Positions 22,858-22,963 of a stretch of DNA of 22,963 nt are shown here, piece after piece. Below the pieces are notes generated by a model that did not search any database, was not told where the DNA came from, and worked only from the letters and a program-made list of their open reading frames with translations. The translations under genes were made by a program, and so were the position numbers. Origin of the DNA: Paraktedonobacter sp035294465 (GTDB lineage Bacteria > Chloroflexota > Ktedonobacteria > Ktedonobacterales > Ktedonobacteraceae); the NCBI GenBank assembly GCA_035294465.1, contig DATGKW010000016.1:1-22963 (forward strand). The letters are read 5' to 3'. How positions within the stretch are numbered: the stretch's first letter is position 1; the number at the start of each line of letters is the position of its first letter.

Positions 22858-22963
22858 ATGGATGGGTTCGAGGAACAGATACCCTGGGACGAAAATGAAG
22901 TTCAGATAGAAGATCTGGGCGCACCAGACAAAGGGATCGGTGTATTTCTCTTCTCCTGCGGAA
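22858..22963 (+). CDS. N-terminus of an unidentified gene running off the right edge
   Basis: From ATG 22858 the frame is open to the window end (35 codons). The N-terminus is acidic (MDGFEEQIPWDENEVQIEDL), then GAPDKGIGVFLFSCG. The IGVF...SCG pattern recalls the start of HdrA-like iron-sulfur flavoproteins (IGVFxCxCG), but the first Cys is Phe here and too little is visible to decide. The ribosome region GAAAGAAGAG is acceptable. It lies 63 bases after gcvPB on the same strand, so it could be in the gcv operon. Confidence 0.45.
   Translation, partial: MDGFEEQIPWDENEVQIEDLGAPDKGIGVFLFSCG

Overview
The window looks like chromosomal backbone of a free-living bacterium with moderately high GC content. 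I infer Chloroflexota, probably class Ktedonobacteria or a relative. The grounds are a soluble zinc-ribbon/Ser-Thr kinase/TPR protein with FRDLKPSN in place of HRDLKPxN, paired membrane-anchored GH3 enzymes, an HspR-controlled chaperone cluster, a split glycine decarboxylase, and many long intergenic hairpins. No 16S gene is present, so this placement is an inference. I see no prophage, insertion sequence, CRISPR array, tRNA or rRNA.

Layout, left to right. The 3' end of a membrane-protein gene (3-425) precedes rsmA (540-1415), which overlaps by 4 bases a large kinase-TPR gene (1412-3796). A long perfect hairpin separates the kinase from convergent sodA (3891-4508, minus). After a 583-base gap with a good promoter and a strongly folding leader comes a zinc-dependent medium-chain dehydrogenase with a disordered tail (5092-6672). 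Two tandem, paralogous NagZ-type GH3 genes follow (6787-9749).

On the minus strand, grpE-dnaJ-hspR (11831 down to 9753) forms a heat-shock operon without dnaK. It has a near-consensus sigma-70-type promoter and an adjacent inverted repeat. A perfect 60-bp palindrome separates it from tyrS (12033-13304). Next is a YchF-type GTPase/ATPase gene (13438-14616). A divergent promoter pair then leads to an fmdB-type zinc ribbon gene, a small membrane protein and a metallophosphoesterase on the plus strand (14830-16690). A DAO-type FAD oxidoreductase is on the minus strand (16696-17928).

The right end is the glycine cleavage cluster gcvT-gcvH-gcvPA-gcvPB (18206-22794). GcvPA and GcvPB together form the P-protein, GcvH carries the lipoyl arm, and GcvT transfers the C1 unit to tetrahydrofolate. 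The L-protein is not in the window. An open reading frame running off the right edge (22858 onward) contains an IGVF...SCG segment that weakly recalls HdrA-like iron-sulfur flavoproteins.

Most genes are ordinary housekeeping. The less ordinary material is non-coding or architectural: long perfect intergenic palindromes, a 17-base sequence shared by two distant intergenic hairpins, a folded leader before the dehydrogenase, a hairpin-plus-promoter that splits the gcv cluster, a DnaJ with half the usual zinc-finger motifs, and the 13-TPR kinase. I found no clear evidence of a wholly new multi-gene system.
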